A model generated the notes under the pieces. It was not told where the DNA came from, did not search any database, and saw only the letters and a list, made by a program, of their open reading frames with translations. Positions 1 to 7,784 of a stretch of 39,724 nt of DNA are shown one piece after another. Location: NCBI GenBank assembly GCA_018063125.1, contig JAGOQY010000002.1:3981-43704 (forward strand), read 5' to 3'. The translations under genes were made by a program, and so were the position numbers. Position 1 is the stretch's first letter. Every line of letters starts with the position of its first letter. The DNA comes from Patescibacteria group bacterium (lineage in GTDB: Bacteria; Patescibacteriota; Patescibacteriia; 2-12-FULL-60-25).

Positions 1-2
1 AA

Positions 3-1304
3 ACGTTTGCCAAGATCAAAGTCGTCGGTGTCGGCGGCTCTGGTGGTTCGGCAATCAACCGGATGGTCGCATCCAAAATTCGTGGCGTCGAATTTATCGC
101 CATGAACACCGACGTGCAGGCGCTTCATCACTCGCTTGCGCAGACGAAGATTCACATCGGAAAAACTGTCACACGTGGACTCGGGGCTGGAATGGATCCG
201 GAGATGGGTGGACGTGCCGCGGAAGAAAGCCAGAACGAAATTAAAGAAGCGCTTAAAGGGGCGGACATGGTGTTCGTGACGTGCGGACTTGGTGGAGGAA
301 CGGGTTCCGGAGCCGGTCCGAAAGTTGCGGAGATCGCTCGCGAGATGGGTGCACTCACCGTCGCTGTCGTCACGCGTCCGTTCATGTTTGAAGGCGCACA
401 GCGCCGTGCCGTTGCTGACGCCGCGTATGATCGTCTGGGAGATGTCGTCGATACGATCATTACCATCCCGAACGATCGCGTGTTGCAGATCATTGATCGC
501 AAGACCTCGCTCGTCGATGCGTTTGAAATTGTCGATGATGTTCTCCGTCAGGGCGTGCAGGGGATTTCGGAAATCATTACGGTTCCGGGGTTGATCAACG
601 TCGACTTCGCCGACGTTCGAGCCATCATGGCCGATCGTGGATCTGCATTGATGGGTATCGGTCGTGCGACCGGTGAGAACCGCGCCGCTGAAGCCGCAAA
701 GAACGCGGTCGCTTCACCGCTTTTGGAAGTTTCTATCGACGGAGCAAAAGGGATTTTGTTTACGATTACCGGTGGTTCCAATCTCGGAATGTACGAGGTT
801 TCGGAAGCCGCGAAAGTCATCACGCAATCTGCGGATCCGAATGCGAAGGTCATCTTCGGTGCGATTATCGACGAAGGAATGAAGGATGAAATCAAAGTCA
901 CGGTCATTGCGACCGGTTTTGATTCTCGTCTGGGTGGAGCAAAAGTGAAATCTGGCATGGCTTCTGGGATCATGGGAACTCCGTCCCCGTCCTCCACCCG
1001 CTCACCGGAGCCGCTTGATCGCATGCCGTTTGCCGGGCGTTCGATTGTTCAAACACGACCAGAGACGGTTCCGTATCAACAGCCGGTCCCGGCAGAGCCC
1101 GTGGTCGCCGCAGAACCGCCGCCACGTCCGGATCCACAGCCCGCGCAGAATCAGCCGCATCTCAAACAACCAAACTACGCACCGATTCAACAGAGTCAGC
1201 CCAAGCCTCCCGCGCCACAAGCGGCGCCGCGTGTTTCCGCCAAAACCGGAAACGAGGATGATGATCTGGAAATCCCGGCATTCATTCGAAAGAAGATGAT
1301 GTAG
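3..1304 (+). CDS. ftsZ: Cell division protein FtsZ (5' end cut by window)
   Basis: FtsZ is the tubulin-like GTPase that polymerises into the cytoplasmic Z-ring. The frame is open from base 3, before the first internal ATG at 63, and reads [18 protein letters not shown], the normal FtsZ nucleotide-binding start, so only a few N-terminal residues lie outside the window. The tubulin signature [10 protein letters not shown] is at about bases 289-322, followed by the conserved NDRVLQII helix region. After the GTPase and C-terminal domains comes a Pro/Gln-rich linker of about 100 residues, then a terminal [10 protein letters not shown] peptide that matches the FtsA/membrane-tether binding tail. The gene ends in TAG and is followed at once by a strong terminator, so it is the last gene of its unit. 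Identification is essentially certain. Confidence 0.97.
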   Translation, partial: TFAKIKVVGVGGSGGSAINRMVASKIRGVEFIAMNTDVQALHHSLAQTKIHIGKTVTRGLGAGMDPEMGGRAAEESQNEIKEALKGADMVFVTCGLGGGTGSGAGPKVAEIAREMGALTVAVVTRPFMFEGAQRRAVADAAYDRLGDVVDTIITIPNDRVLQIIDRKTSLVDAFEIVDDVLRQGVQGISEIITVPGLINVDFADVRAIMADRGSALMGIGRATGENRAAEAAKNAVASPLLEVSIDGAKGILFTITGGSNLGMYEVSEAAKVITQSADPNAKVIFGAIIDEGMKDEIKVTVIATGFDSRLGGAKVKSGMASGIMGTPSPSSTRSPEPLDRMPFAGRSIVQTRPETVPYQQPVPAEPVVAAEPPPRPDPQPAQNQPHLKQPNYAPIQQSQPKPPAPQAAPRVSAKTGNEDDDLEIPAFIRKKMM

Positions 1305-1305
1305 C

Positions 1306-1328
1306 AAAACGGCCTTCGGGCCGTTTTT
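1306..1328 (+). terminator. Intrinsic terminator after ftsZ
   Basis: A perfect 9-bp stem AAAACGGCC / GGCCGTTTT closes a TTCG tetraloop, and the 3' arm runs into five T residues. It starts 2 nt after the ftsZ stop. Confidence 0.95.
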
Positions 1329-1345
1329 GTTTCGGTTCCCATATC

Positions 1346-1424
1346 GTCATGCTGAACTTGATTCAGCACCAACTGCGGGGCGGGATTCGGAATTCGGTTG
1401 GTCCTGAAACAAGTTCAGGATGAC
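1346..1424. repeat. Dispersed palindromic repeat, copy 1 (79 bp)
   Basis: The unit starts with GTCAT and ends with GTCA's complement, ATGAC. It contains two small hairpins: GCTGAACTTGATTCAGC at 1351-1367 and TCCTGAAACAAGTTCAGGA at 1402-1420. Between them, ACCAAC pairs with the GGTTGGT near 1396-1402, so the whole unit can fold into a branched structure. Near-identical copies lie at 36037-36108 and 39289-39360; this copy is 7 bp longer in the middle. The right end supplies the putative -35 of nrdR. It resembles the REP/MITE-like palindromes common in intergenic DNA; no transposase is nearby. Confidence 0.93.
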
Positions 1425-1448
1425 AAAAGAACACGGAATCGGTACGAT
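1420..1448 (+). promoter_or_regulatory. Putative leaderless promoter of nrdR, -35 made by repeat end
   Basis: -35 ATGACA (1420-1425) is built from the last bases of the repeat plus one A. A 17-bp spacer leads to -10 TACGAT (1443-1448), and the nrdR ATG follows 9 nt later, with no Shine-Dalgarno. Transcription would start at or just before the ATG. Confidence 0.55.
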
Positions 1449-1457
1449 CCTCGCGAT

Positions 1458-1940
1458 ATGTTTTGTCCCGTTTGTAGCCATGAAGACACACGCGTCGTGG
1501 ATTCGCGCATGGGCGGTGAAGGGACCGTGATTCGACGGCGTCGGGAGTGTGATGCGTGTGGGTATCGTTTTTCCACGAACGAAGAAGTGGAGCTTTTGGA
1601 TTTGGCGGTCATCAAGCGAGATGGAAGTCGGGAAGCCTATTCGCGCGACAAGATGGAGCATGGTCTTCGGAAAGCCCTTGAGAAACGTCCGGTGACGGAT
1701 GCCTCGTTTCGATCTTTGGTGAGTGCTGTTGAACGAGACATCCAGCGTCGGAAGACGAATGAGCTCACCAGCGCGGATCTTGGAGAAGTCGTCATGGAAC
1801 GTCTCAAGACCTTTGATACGGTTGCCTACATTCGATTCGCGTCGGTCTATCGTCAATTCGAAGATGTGGAGTCCTTTCGTCGTGAGGTGGAGGGCTTGCG
1901 TAGTCGTCCAAAAAAGAAACGCCGAAAAACGCGTCGGTAG
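1458..1940 (+). CDS. nrdR: Transcriptional repressor NrdR
   Basis: NrdR senses ATP/dATP and represses ribonucleotide reductase genes by binding NrdR boxes. The 160-residue product has the N-terminal zinc ribbon (Cys3, Cys6, Cys31, Cys34; CPVC and CDACGYRF) followed by an ATP-cone at about residues 46-136, and ends in a Lys/Arg-rich tail. The start at MFCPVC is chosen because family members begin exactly there; an upstream in-frame extension to 1398 would only translate the palindromic repeat. The TACGAT box ends 9 nt before this ATG. The gene stands alone between the repeat and the protease gene, with no ribonucleotide reductase gene in the window, so its targets are elsewhere. Confidence 0.95.
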   Translation: MFCPVCSHEDTRVVDSRMGGEGTVIRRRRECDACGYRFSTNEEVELLDLAVIKRDGSREAYSRDKMEHGLRKALEKRPVTDASFRSLVSAVERDIQRRKTNELTSADLGEVVMERLKTFDTVAYIRFASVYRQFEDVESFRREVEGLRSRPKKKRRKTRR

Positions 1941-1942
1941 GG

Positions 1943-1948
1943 TATACT
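1943..1948 (+). promoter_or_regulatory. Putative -10 box of the HtrA-type gene
   Basis: GGGTATACT: TATACT ends 8 nt before the ATG at 1957. There is no convincing -35 at 17 bp and no Shine-Dalgarno. The spacing matches the leaderless pattern seen at other genes here. Confidence 0.45.
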
Positions 1949-1956
1949 GAGGGCCT

Positions 1957-3183
1957 ATGTTGCGTTCGCCTTTCTGGCAGACTCCGGCCGGTACCGCGGT
2001 GATTTCTGCGGGAACCGCGGTCGGCTGTTTTGCTCTTCTTCTTGCCGTCTTGCCGCATCTCCGACCAGAACTTCTGCGAATGATCGTTCCGCAAGAAGTG
2101 AAAGAGGCGCCACTTGAAGTTCCATCTCTTCCGCCAGCGGTTGATGAAGAGGACGAGCGCACGATCCGCGTGGTGAGAAAGGCCGAGCCTGCCGTCGTTG
2201 CGATCCTGATTACGGCTCCGCGGAGTTCCATGAGCGAGATCGAAATCTCGTTTGATGATTTATTTGATCCACGCGTTCCTGTTGTTCCAGAAGAAACGTC
2301 CAATGAGCAGGTCCGGATGGGCGGTGGAACCGGGTTCTTTGTTTCTCCGGATGGATTGATCGCGACGAATAAGCACGTCGTGGATATCGAAGGTGCGACA
2401 TTTACGGTGCTCACACATGACGGACGAGAATTGAGTGCCACGCTTCTTGCGACAGATCCAATTCTCGATCTCGCGATTTTGAAAGTTCAAGGAAATTCTT
2501 TTCCGCATCTCGAGTTCTCTGATTCTGATGTCCTTGTTCCCGGACAAACCGTGATCGCGATCGGGAATGCGTTGGATGAATTTCGGAACACGATCACAAA
2601 GGGTGTTGTCTCTGGCTTGAACCGTCGTATTGTGGCGGAAGATGGTTCTGAAGTGGAGCTTATCGAGGAAGCCATTCAGACAGATGCGGCCATCAATCCG
2701 GGAAACTCCGGTGGTCCACTTCTTGATCTGGAAGGCTCCGTGATCGGGATGAACACGGCGGTCTCTGAACGCGGACAGCTTCTTGGATTTGCTTTGCCGT
2801 CGAATTCGATCCGTCGTGTCGTCGAAAGCGTGCGCCGTACGGGTCGCATCGTCCGGCCGTTTCTGGGCGTGCGATATCAGATCGTGACAAAGGAACTCAT
2901 CGTAGAAAATCAGTTGCCCGTGGATCATGGGGCGCTTGTGATTCGAGGAGATCGTCGGACTGAGCTTGCGATCGCTCCCGGATCTCCGGCAGATCTCGCG
3001 GGGATTTTGGAGAACGACATCATCCTCGAAATTGATGGGATGCGTGTTGATGAAACGCGTTCATTATCTTCTCTGATTGCTCGACATGCGCCGGGTGAAG
3101 AGGTTTCGATCGTCCTCTTTCGAGATGGCGAAAAACAAACGCTCAAGGTGACACTTCAAGAATTGAATCTGATCGCGGAATAA
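1957..3183 (+). CDS. HtrA/DegP-type trypsin-like serine protease with PDZ domain
   Basis: Predicted membrane-anchored quality-control protease (S1C family) acting outside the cytoplasmic membrane. One hydrophobic segment at about residues 12-34 is a signal anchor. The protease domain spans about residues 70-290, with the full catalytic triad visible: His140 in NKHVV, Asp171 in LDLAIL and Ser251 in GNSGGP. One PDZ domain follows at about residues 295-400 (VIGG-like carboxylate loop in FLGVRY; GSPADLAGILENDIILEIDG). At 408 residues with one PDZ it is closer to DegS/HtrA than to two-PDZ DegP. It is followed 4 nt later by pyruvate kinase and could be cotranscribed with it. Confidence 0.93.
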   Translation: MLRSPFWQTPAGTAVISAGTAVGCFALLLAVLPHLRPELLRMIVPQEVKEAPLEVPSLPPAVDEEDERTIRVVRKAEPAVVAILITAPRSSMSEIEISFDDLFDPRVPVVPEETSNEQVRMGGGTGFFVSPDGLIATNKHVVDIEGATFTVLTHDGRELSATLLATDPILDLAILKVQGNSFPHLEFSDSDVLVPGQTVIAIGNALDEFRNTITKGVVSGLNRRIVAEDGSEVELIEEAIQTDAAINPGNSGGPLLDLEGSVIGMNTAVSERGQLLGFALPSNSIRRVVESVRRTGRIVRPFLGVRYQIVTKELIVENQLPVDHGALVIRGDRRTELAIAPGSPADLAGILENDIILEIDGMRVDETRSLSSLIARHAPGEEVSIVLFRDGEKQTLKVTLQELNLIAE

Positions 3184-3187
3184 TCCT

Positions 3188-4609
3188 ATGACATCCATAA
3201 AACGAACCAAGATTGTGTGCACGGTAGGTCCGGCGTCTCGAGACACGGCAACACTGTTCAAGATGGGAGAAGCGGGGATGGACGTCGCGCGTCTTAATTT
3301 TTCGCACGGCACGCACGAAGATCATGCCGCGTTCGTGAAACGTCTTGGGCTCGTGGGAAAACGTCTGGGCCAGCCGTTTGCGATTCTCCAAGATCTCCAG
3401 GGTCCGAAGATTCGTGTTGGAGATCTTCCAAAGGAAGGGATGAAGTTGCTTGCGGGAAAGTCCGCGATCTTTGCAACCGGAGCGGATGTTGCGCAGGGTG
3501 ATATTCCGGTGACGCTGGACTCACTGCATCGCGATGTGAAAAAAGGAGAGCATCTGTTGCTTGATGATGGACTTCTCGAAGTGATCGTCGAACGTGTCGA
3601 CGGTCGCCGAATTCATACGCAGGTTGTTCAGGGCGGATTGCTCACCTCACACAAAGGATTGAATCTTCCAGGAACAAATCTTCATCTTCCCGCACTCTCC
3701 GAGAAAGACCGTGCGGATGCCGCGTTTGGCGTGAAGCTTGGTGTTGATTATGTCGCGTTGTCGTTTGTGCGCTCTCCGGATGATGTGAAGGATTTGCGTG
3801 CGCTGTTGGATCGAAAAGGACGTGATGGAAAAAACATTCGGATCATCGTCAAAATTGAAAAACAAGAAGCCGTGGATCGATTTGATGAAATTCTCCCTCT
3901 CGTCGATGGTGTCATGGTGGCACGTGGAGATTTGGGAATCGAAACTCCGGCCGCTCGTGTGCCGGTCGTACAGAAGCAACTGATCGCCGCGTGTCGTGCA
4001 GTGGGAACGCCGGTCATCGTGGCAACACAGATGCTCGACTCGATGATTCGTAATCCTCGTCCGACACGCGCAGAAGTTTCGGATGTGGCGAATGCGGTTG
4101 CGGATCATGCCGATGCGGTCATGCTCTCTGGAGAGAGCGCGTCAGGAGCGCATCCGGTTGAAGCGGTGCGCGTGATGGCGGAAACGATTCGAGCAGTCGA
4201 ATCTTCTCGCTATGACGATCTGAACCCGGTCGACATGCAGAATGCAAAAAATGTTCCCGATGTCATTGGTGGAACGGTTCGTTTGGTTGTCGAGGCGCTG
4301 GGTCGTGTCCCGGTGGTTGTTGCAACGGCATCCGGACGATCTGCTCTAGACATCGCAACGTTTCGTCCCGAAGTTCCCGTGTATGCGTTGACATTCGATC
4401 CACGAACCGCGCGCTCACTTCGACTCGTGTGGGGCGTGGAATCGTTTCTTCTTCCCAAGAAGTCGTCGCCGGATGCGATGGTGAAAGCGGGGATTGAACG
4501 TCTGCACAAGTTGCGAAAGCTGAAGCGCGGAACGAAACTCGTTGTCGTCACCGGAGCAAAAGATGCGACACCGGGCACGGCGAATCGCATCGAAATTTTG
4601 AGCACATAA
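3188..4609 (+). CDS. pyk: Pyruvate kinase
   Basis: Catalyses phosphoenolpyruvate plus ADP to pyruvate plus ATP, the last step of glycolysis. At 473 residues it has normal length. Visible motifs are the N-terminal KIVCTVGPAS, RLNFSHG, the substrate/cation region ILQDLQGPKIRVG, the B domain, the signature IIVKIEKQEAV with the catalytic Lys, DGVMVARGDLGIE, and ATQMLDSMI.NPRPTRAEVSD with AVMLSGE. The C-terminal regulatory domain is present (about residues 350-473). It starts 4 nt after the protease stop without a Shine-Dalgarno. A second glycolytic gene, gpmI, lies about 9 kb downstream in a separate unit. Confidence 0.97.
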   Translation: MTSIKRTKIVCTVGPASRDTATLFKMGEAGMDVARLNFSHGTHEDHAAFVKRLGLVGKRLGQPFAILQDLQGPKIRVGDLPKEGMKLLAGKSAIFATGADVAQGDIPVTLDSLHRDVKKGEHLLLDDGLLEVIVERVDGRRIHTQVVQGGLLTSHKGLNLPGTNLHLPALSEKDRADAAFGVKLGVDYVALSFVRSPDDVKDLRALLDRKGRDGKNIRIIVKIEKQEAVDRFDEILPLVDGVMVARGDLGIETPAARVPVVQKQLIAACRAVGTPVIVATQMLDSMIRNPRPTRAEVSDVANAVADHADAVMLSGESASGAHPVEAVRVMAETIRAVESSRYDDLNPVDMQNAKNVPDVIGGTVRLVVEALGRVPVVVATASGRSALDIATFRPEVPVYALTFDPRTARSLRLVWGVESFLLPKKSSPDAMVKAGIERLHKLRKLKRGTKLVVVTGAKDATPGTANRIEILST

Positions 4610-4611
4610 AT

Positions 4612-4956
4612 ATGTCGGCTCCGGTTCGCGCGACAATGGTCTACGATGGAGATTGTGGGTTTTGTCGACGAACCGCCGCACGCTGGAAAAAACGATTTGA
4701 TCGACAGATCGATTTCATCTCCTTTGATGAATGTCTTCTTCCAGAGGCGAAGACAAAAGAGTTCCGTTCAATGGTTCGATTTGTTTCGCCAGATGGAGCG
4801 ATTCATGGTGGAGCTTCTGCGGTCGCCGAGATGCTTGCATTCTCGGGTCATCATGTTTGGCACAGACTCTATCAATTACCTGTCTTCCATCAGCTCGCGG
4901 ATTTGGGATATCACCTTGTCGCGACGCATCGAGGATTTGTTGGAAGATTCTTTTGA
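4612..4956 (+). CDS. DCC-family thiol-disulfide oxidoreductase-like protein (DUF393)
   Basis: The 114-residue product begins with VYDGDCGFC, the signature DxxC motif (D-x-D-C-x-x-C) of the DCC/DUF393 family, a thioredoxin-like fold predicted to act in thiol-disulfide exchange. The substrate is not known for the family. The rest fits the family: FVSPDGAIHGGASAVAEML and a C-terminal aromatic/hydrophobic stretch. It begins 2 nt after the pyk stop, so it is almost certainly cotranscribed with pyk, and it ends in TGA. Confidence 0.85.
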   Translation: MSAPVRATMVYDGDCGFCRRTAARWKKRFDRQIDFISFDECLLPEAKTKEFRSMVRFVSPDGAIHGGASAVAEMLAFSGHHVWHRLYQLPVFHQLADLGYHLVATHRGFVGRFF

Positions 4957-4968
4957 TATCGCCAGATA

Positions 4969-4997
4969 TAGACGATTTTGCTGAAGCTCGGTAAGCT
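4969..4997 (+). promoter_or_regulatory. Putative leaderless promoter of the aminopeptidase gene
   Basis: -35 TAGACG (4969-4974), 17-bp spacer, -10 TAAGCT (4992-4997), then 8 nt to the ATG at 5006. No Shine-Dalgarno is present. Confidence 0.45.
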
Positions 4998-5005
4998 CGG
5001 GTTTC

Positions 5006-6007
5006 ATGGAAGACCGCATTGAACGCGCTACGACGCATCTCACGAATGTCTTGCGAGATGCCATCAAATTAACGCCTGCCGAAACGGCGTTGGTGATTTT
5101 TGATGAACAATGTGATCTCACCAAAGATCTCGCTGAAGCGTATCGTCGCGCGCTTCCGAACGGTCAGTTTTTGAACTTCGATCAAACGGAACCGGATCAG
5201 GTGATTGCGCGCGTGAATGACATGAAGCCCGGGGATTTGGTGGTGTTGGTTCAATCCACCAACTTTCGTCTAAACGAGTTTCGTTTTCGTATCGAAGTTT
5301 TTCAACGCGGGCTGAAGACGATCGAGCATACGCATCTCAAGCGACTCTCTGAAGAACAGGGCTCGCTCTATGTCGAAGCATTGGCGTACGACAAGGAGTA
5401 TTACCATTCGCATGGTCACGCATTGAAGAAGAAGTTGGATCAGGCGGAAAAAGTTGTCGTCGAATGTGCGGGAACGACGCTTGTCTACAATTCGCGAATG
5501 GAAGATTCAAAGCTCAACATCGGAGATTATTCTGCGATGAAAAATGTGGGCGGCACATTTCCGATCGGCGAAGTCTTCACGGAAGCCGTGGATCTCCGAA
5601 ACGTGAACGGCGAAGCGTTGGTCTTTGGTTTTGCCGGAGATGATCACATCGTTCGCATTTACGAACCGTTCAAGGTTGTGATCACGGATGGGATTCTTTC
5701 GTCGCCAGAAGGTCCGGCAGATTTTCAAAAAACGCTTGCTTTGATTCAAGAAGATGAAGAAGTTCTTGTTCGTGAATTCGGTCTCGGATTAAATCCCGCC
5801 ATGAACAAGCACAATCTCGTGAATGACATCACGGCATTTGAACGCCAAAAAGGTCTTCATTTTTCCCTCGGCGGAAAACATGCGATGTACGCGAAGCCAG
5901 GTCTTCGAAGAAAAGACGGACGTTATCACGTCGATATATTTATTGATGCGGAGAGGATTTTGATTAACGATGAGGTGATTTATAAGAATGGGGAGTACGT
6001 GGTTTAG
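5006..6007 (+). CDS. M29-like aminopeptidase
   Basis: Predicted cytoplasmic metallo-aminopeptidase related to the AmpS/aminopeptidase T (M29) family. The 333-residue protein has an N-terminal alpha/beta half without strong motifs and a C-terminal half with the family hallmarks: NVGGTFPIGEVFTEAVD (about residues 185-200), the GxNPAMNKH segment (GLGLNPA.NKH) near residue 275, and HFSLGGKHAM followed by HVDIFID near the C terminus, which carries metal-binding Glu, His and Asp. Members usually have about 370-410 residues, so this one is shorter at its N terminus. Exact peptide specificity cannot be read from the sequence. It has its own putative promoter. Confidence 0.8.
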   Translation: MEDRIERATTHLTNVLRDAIKLTPAETALVIFDEQCDLTKDLAEAYRRALPNGQFLNFDQTEPDQVIARVNDMKPGDLVVLVQSTNFRLNEFRFRIEVFQRGLKTIEHTHLKRLSEEQGSLYVEALAYDKEYYHSHGHALKKKLDQAEKVVVECAGTTLVYNSRMEDSKLNIGDYSAMKNVGGTFPIGEVFTEAVDLRNVNGEALVFGFAGDDHIVRIYEPFKVVITDGILSSPEGPADFQKTLALIQEDEEVLVREFGLGLNPAMNKHNLVNDITAFERQKGLHFSLGGKHAMYAKPGLRRKDGRYHVDIFIDAERILINDEVIYKNGEYVV

Positions 6008-6030
6008 GATCTAAGCGCTTCGATGAAAAA

Positions 6031-6741
6031 ATGTTGTTTAATGAGCGCATCTTAAAAGCGCATAAGCTCATTCTATCTGCGGAGACAAATTATTTTGTTT
6101 GTAAAACCATTCAAGAAGCAAAAGGATCGACGCATACGTTTTCAAGATCGGATTTTCTTCTTCTGGCTTCAAATAACTCTTTTGATGCGTCGGTTGGTAT
6201 TTTGCATACTCTTTTATCATCAAGTATACGCAAGGAAATAAGGCTTGATCCGATTCTTAGAGGGCTTATTAGTGAATGCAGATTAACGTATTCGACTTCA
6301 TCAGAAAAAATTGAGCAGTATCGATTGAAATTGGAAAAGCTGTATCCAGATTTGCGACCAGTAGACTGCACGTTTCTCCGAGATGACGGAGATTCAAGGC
6401 ATCTAGGTGATGTGTTGAAAGAGGTGTGCCGCTCTAAGTTGATCACGACAGGTCTTAATGATCTCCAGAGTTTACGTAATGAATTTGTGGATTCGCATTT
6501 GACAGAGATCCGTCATCAGTTGGTAGCTCATAAAAATGCCCAACAATTTCATTTAGGTGACACAGCAAATGTTTTTATTAAAGATTCTACGCTAACTTCT
6601 CTCGGAAAGATTATAAAAACTTTACGCATTAACGCATGTTTTTGGTTGGGTTACTCGCCGGAAAATCCCGATCTTCAGCATGTGTTGAATGGCGTGCGCC
6701 GAGCCTTAGATGCAGAGTCTGCTAATAATTTTCGAGCCTAG
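6031..6741 (+). CDS. Hypothetical protein with AbiU2-like HEPN motif
   Basis: No enzyme family is certain. The 236-residue product is mostly helical by composition, and near its C-terminal third has EIRHQLVAHKN, in which Arg161 and His167 form the R-x5-H pair typical of HEPN RNase domains; the surrounding pattern (long helices, then LR.....AH) is most like AbiU2-type HEPN proteins of phage abortive infection. Base and codon use is visibly more A/T-rich (AAA, TTT, TTA codons) than all neighbours, which suggests horizontal origin. It is followed 38 nt later by a second HEPN-like gene and lies in a patch ending at a tRNA-Asp gene. An RNase, toxin or defence role is inference only. Confidence 0.6.
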   Translation: MLFNERILKAHKLILSAETNYFVCKTIQEAKGSTHTFSRSDFLLLASNNSFDASVGILHTLLSSSIRKEIRLDPILRGLISECRLTYSTSSEKIEQYRLKLEKLYPDLRPVDCTFLRDDGDSRHLGDVLKEVCRSKLITTGLNDLQSLRNEFVDSHLTEIRHQLVAHKNAQQFHLGDTANVFIKDSTLTSLGKIIKTLRINACFWLGYSPENPDLQHVLNGVRRALDAESANNFRA

Positions 6742-6770
6742 TTGCAAAAAATAAAATGAAAATATAGGGT
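6742..6770 (+). promoter_or_regulatory. Putative leaderless promoter of the Ymh-like gene
   Basis: -35 TTGCAA (6742-6747) begins directly after the TAG stop of the preceding gene. A 17-bp A-rich spacer leads to -10 TAGGGT (6765-6770), and the ATG follows 9 nt later. The second HEPN gene can therefore be transcribed independently of the first. Confidence 0.55.
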
Positions 6771-6779
6771 GCGCTCAGT

Positions 6780-7607
6780 ATGAGTAAAGAAATGGCTGGT
6801 ACTGAATACGCTGGGGAGCACGGTATTTCCAGGGCATGCCAAGAGGCGGTTATGGCAATGATTCAGTTCGGTAGGCGCATCGCATCTGCACGGATTCTTA
6901 CGACATTTACCAAGCATGCTTTACTTTTAACAGATGAGCATAAAAATTTAATTGCAATAAAATCGGGATTTTCTTCCGGCTATCAGGGTGAGGGGCCAAG
7001 ACGTTTCTCTTACGTCCTACAGTTGCTGGATTCACACAGCATTCCTATTCAAGAGTTTGTAGTTAATGGCTCTTTCATGGAGCGTCTGGAGAACTCTTCA
7101 TTAACAAGGGATGATATCAGTGAGCTTGAGAAAACTAGACCGGTTGAGAACGGAGCTTGGCGCGATTATGTACTTGAGAAACATCTAAACGAATCACTGG
7201 ATGGGAGTCTCTGGAATGAGTTTCCGCCGATCATCCCTTTTGCAATTATAGATGGGAGAATCATGGATTTAGCAATCTCCTTTTGGGATGCGCCTGATGA
7301 GAAGCTTATGACGGCTTATAGAAGACTCGAAGACATCCTTCGAAAAAAGATTGGATCTCAAGACTGTGGGATTAATCTTTTTTCTAAAGCTTTCCATGTC
7401 GAAAAGCCAATGCTAACTTGGGAAGGCTTGGCGGCCGCCGAACGAGAAGGGCGGCTCTCGTTGTTCAGGGGCGTATATATGACATATCGTAATCCGCGCG
7501 CTCATAAGGACACTCGGCATACCGCAAAACACTATCTCGCAGAGTTTTTATTGTTAAATAATTTGTATATTTTAGAAAGAGAATCCGTCCATTCAAGACC
7601 CGCTTGA
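6780..7607 (+). CDS. Ymh-like (TIGR02391-type) HEPN protein
   Basis: The 275-residue protein ends in a segment characteristic of the Ymh/Abi-C-type family: SLFRGVYMTYRNPRAHKD (about residues 227-244), where RNPRAH gives an R-x4-H HEPN catalytic pair (Arg237, His242), followed by helices with leucines (AEFLLLNNLYI). Family members are often found in defence islands and restriction-modification neighbourhoods, and are thought to be HEPN ribonucleases. The N-terminal 150 residues are not recognised. Composition is A/T-rich like the gene before it. It ends just before a hairpin and the 3' end of tRNA-Asp. Substrate and trigger are unknown. Confidence 0.65.
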   Translation: MSKEMAGTEYAGEHGISRACQEAVMAMIQFGRRIASARILTTFTKHALLLTDEHKNLIAIKSGFSSGYQGEGPRRFSYVLQLLDSHSIPIQEFVVNGSFMERLENSSLTRDDISELEKTRPVENGAWRDYVLEKHLNESLDGSLWNEFPPIIPFAIIDGRIMDLAISFWDAPDEKLMTAYRRLEDILRKKIGSQDCGINLFSKAFHVEKPMLTWEGLAAAEREGRLSLFRGVYMTYRNPRAHKDTRHTAKHYLAEFLLLNNLYILERESVHSRPA

Positions 7608-7612
7608 ACAGC

Positions 7613-7636
7613 AAAAATCCCGCTTGTGGCGGGATT
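7613..7636 (-). terminator. Intrinsic terminator of tRNA-Asp (minus strand)
   Basis: On the minus strand AATCCCGC / GCGGGATT forms an 8-bp stem with a 5-nt loop followed by a T run, 5 nt after the tRNA CCA end. On the plus strand the T run is poor, so it may only weakly stop the HEPN transcript. Confidence 0.85.
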
Positions 7637-7641
7637 CTTAC

Positions 7642-7719
7642 TGGCGGGTGCGAAGGGATTCGAACCCTCGATCTTCTCCGTGACAGGGAGACGTGTTAAC
7701 CGGGCTACACCACGCACCC
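7642..7719 (-). tRNA. tRNA-Asp (anticodon GTC)
   Basis: Read on the minus strand: acceptor GGGTGCG / CGCACCC, D-arm with loop AGCCCGGTTA, anticodon stem TCTCC/GGAGA around loop CTGTCAC (anticodon GTC), T-arm GAGGG-TTCGAAT-CCCTT, discriminator G73 and an encoded CCA. G73 and the GTC anticodon both fit Asp. Its 3' end points at the A/T-rich HEPN patch, a usual orientation for integration next to a tRNA, but I found no second copy of the tRNA 3' end near base 6010. Confidence 0.97.
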
Positions 7720-7739
7720 ATGCGTGTTTGAGCGGCGAA

Positions 7740-7768
7740 AACGTATCATGGGGCGCCGATCCTTGCAA
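7740..7768 (-). promoter_or_regulatory. Putative promoter of tRNA-Asp
   Basis: Minus strand: -35 TTGCAA (7763-7768), 17-bp spacer, -10 TACGTT (7740-7745), about 20 nt before the mature tRNA 5' end. Confidence 0.6.
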
Positions 7769-7784
7769 GACCGGTGGCGGGAGT

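Noticed and set aside
1347-2441. Long minus-strand frame (364 residues)
   Set aside because: Lies opposite nrdR and the protease gene, low-complexity Ser/Arg/Thr translation, and its last residues come from the palindromic repeat. A mirror frame of GC-rich coding DNA.
6008-7720. Complete integrative element with att sites
   Set aside because: No integrase gene and no second copy of the tRNA 3' end near 6010, so only gene acquisition next to a tRNA is supported.
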